DNA of 64,000 nt from Sphingomonas sp. So64.6b (GTDB taxonomy: Bacteria; Pseudomonadota; Alphaproteobacteria; Sphingomonadales; Sphingomonadaceae). Of the stretch, positions 63,973-64,000 are shown one piece after another. Under the pieces are notes generated by a model, which made no database searches, was not told the origin of the DNA, and was given only the letters and a program-made list of their open reading frames with translations. Location: assembly GCF_014171475.1 (NCBI RefSeq), contig NZ_CP048817.1, forward strand, positions 4,928,501 through 4,992,500, read 5' to 3'. Both the position numbers and the translations under genes were made by a program. Every line of letters starts with the position of its first letter. Within the stretch, counting starts at the first letter, position 1.

Positions 63973-64000
63973 CCGGCACGACAATATTCAGTTCAAAGGC
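63969..64000 (+). CDS. Start of a further gene, cut by the right edge
   Basis: ATG 63969 overlaps the ligase stop (ATGA), as do most genes in this operon, and opens a frame MTGTTIFSSK that runs off the window. The position implies another member of the side-chain operon. Ten residues are too few for any identification. Confidence 0.45.
   Translation, partial: MTGTTIFSSK

Overview
The window is GC-rich, densely coded alphaproteobacterial DNA, most likely from a member of the Sphingomonadaceae (Sphingomonas, Sphingobium or Novosphingobium type). The evidence is the large plug-domain TonB-dependent receptors, runs of overlapping catabolic genes joined by ATGA, GTGA or TGATG stop-start overlaps, and a perfect palindromic repeat at 921-989 of a kind often seen between genes in sphingomonads. 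This assignment is an inference. No rRNA, tRNA, CRISPR array, insertion sequence or phage gene was seen.

Layout. (1) 1-4718: an RND efflux operon (small protein, membrane fusion protein, permease cut by the left edge), a TetR repressor with matching palindromic operators on its own and the efflux promoter, an azoreductase and a divergent HxlR regulator. (2) 4954-14039: two phytanoyl-CoA-dioxygenase-like oxygenases facing a leftward set made of a TonB receptor, a TIM-barrel isomerase-like protein, a cytoplasmic GH5 enzyme close to fungal steryl-glucosidases, a GntR regulator with a C-terminal AT-hook, and a GPH-type glycoside symporter. (3) 14322-15902: an amino-acid permease and a tiny membrane protein. 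(4) 16031-63972: a steroid-type catabolic island of about 48 kb.

The island holds near-complete gene sets for two stages of steroid breakdown known from Mycobacterium and Rhodococcus. One is removal of a C3 side chain by dehydrogenation, hydration and retro-aldol cleavage (chsE1, chsE2, chsH1, chsH2, ltp2, with an acyl-CoA ligase). The other is breakdown of the remaining C/D rings (HIP pathway: fadD3, FadE30/31-type dehydrogenases with partner subunits, ipdF, ipdC, echA20, ipdA, ipdB, fadA6). Ring A/B genes (kstD, kshAB, hsaABCD or tes homologues) are not in the window. Between these cores lie genes whose role in such a pathway is not obvious: two AtuA/DUF1446 proteins, a Coq4-like protein, two SnoaL-like proteins, two further acyl-CoA ligases, an OYE-type flavoenzyme, several SDRs, an amidohydrolase with degenerate metal ligands, and a D-aminoacylase-like gene split by an 8-bp tandem duplication.

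The most notable non-coding signal is a motif close to CACCAAATGGGGATGGC, found in five intergenic promoter regions of the island and pointing toward seven transcription units: 16.0-17.8 kb, 18.0-26.4 kb, 26.4-32.5 kb, 37.6-41.7 kb, 42.8-53.6 kb, 53.8-56.3 kb and 56.4-64.0 kb. It was not seen in the non-coding DNA of the efflux or GH5 regions. It ties the receptor, ligase, side-chain and ring genes into one probable regulon. The LuxR-type protein encoded at 56362-57513 is the only regulator inside the island and the obvious candidate to act on it.
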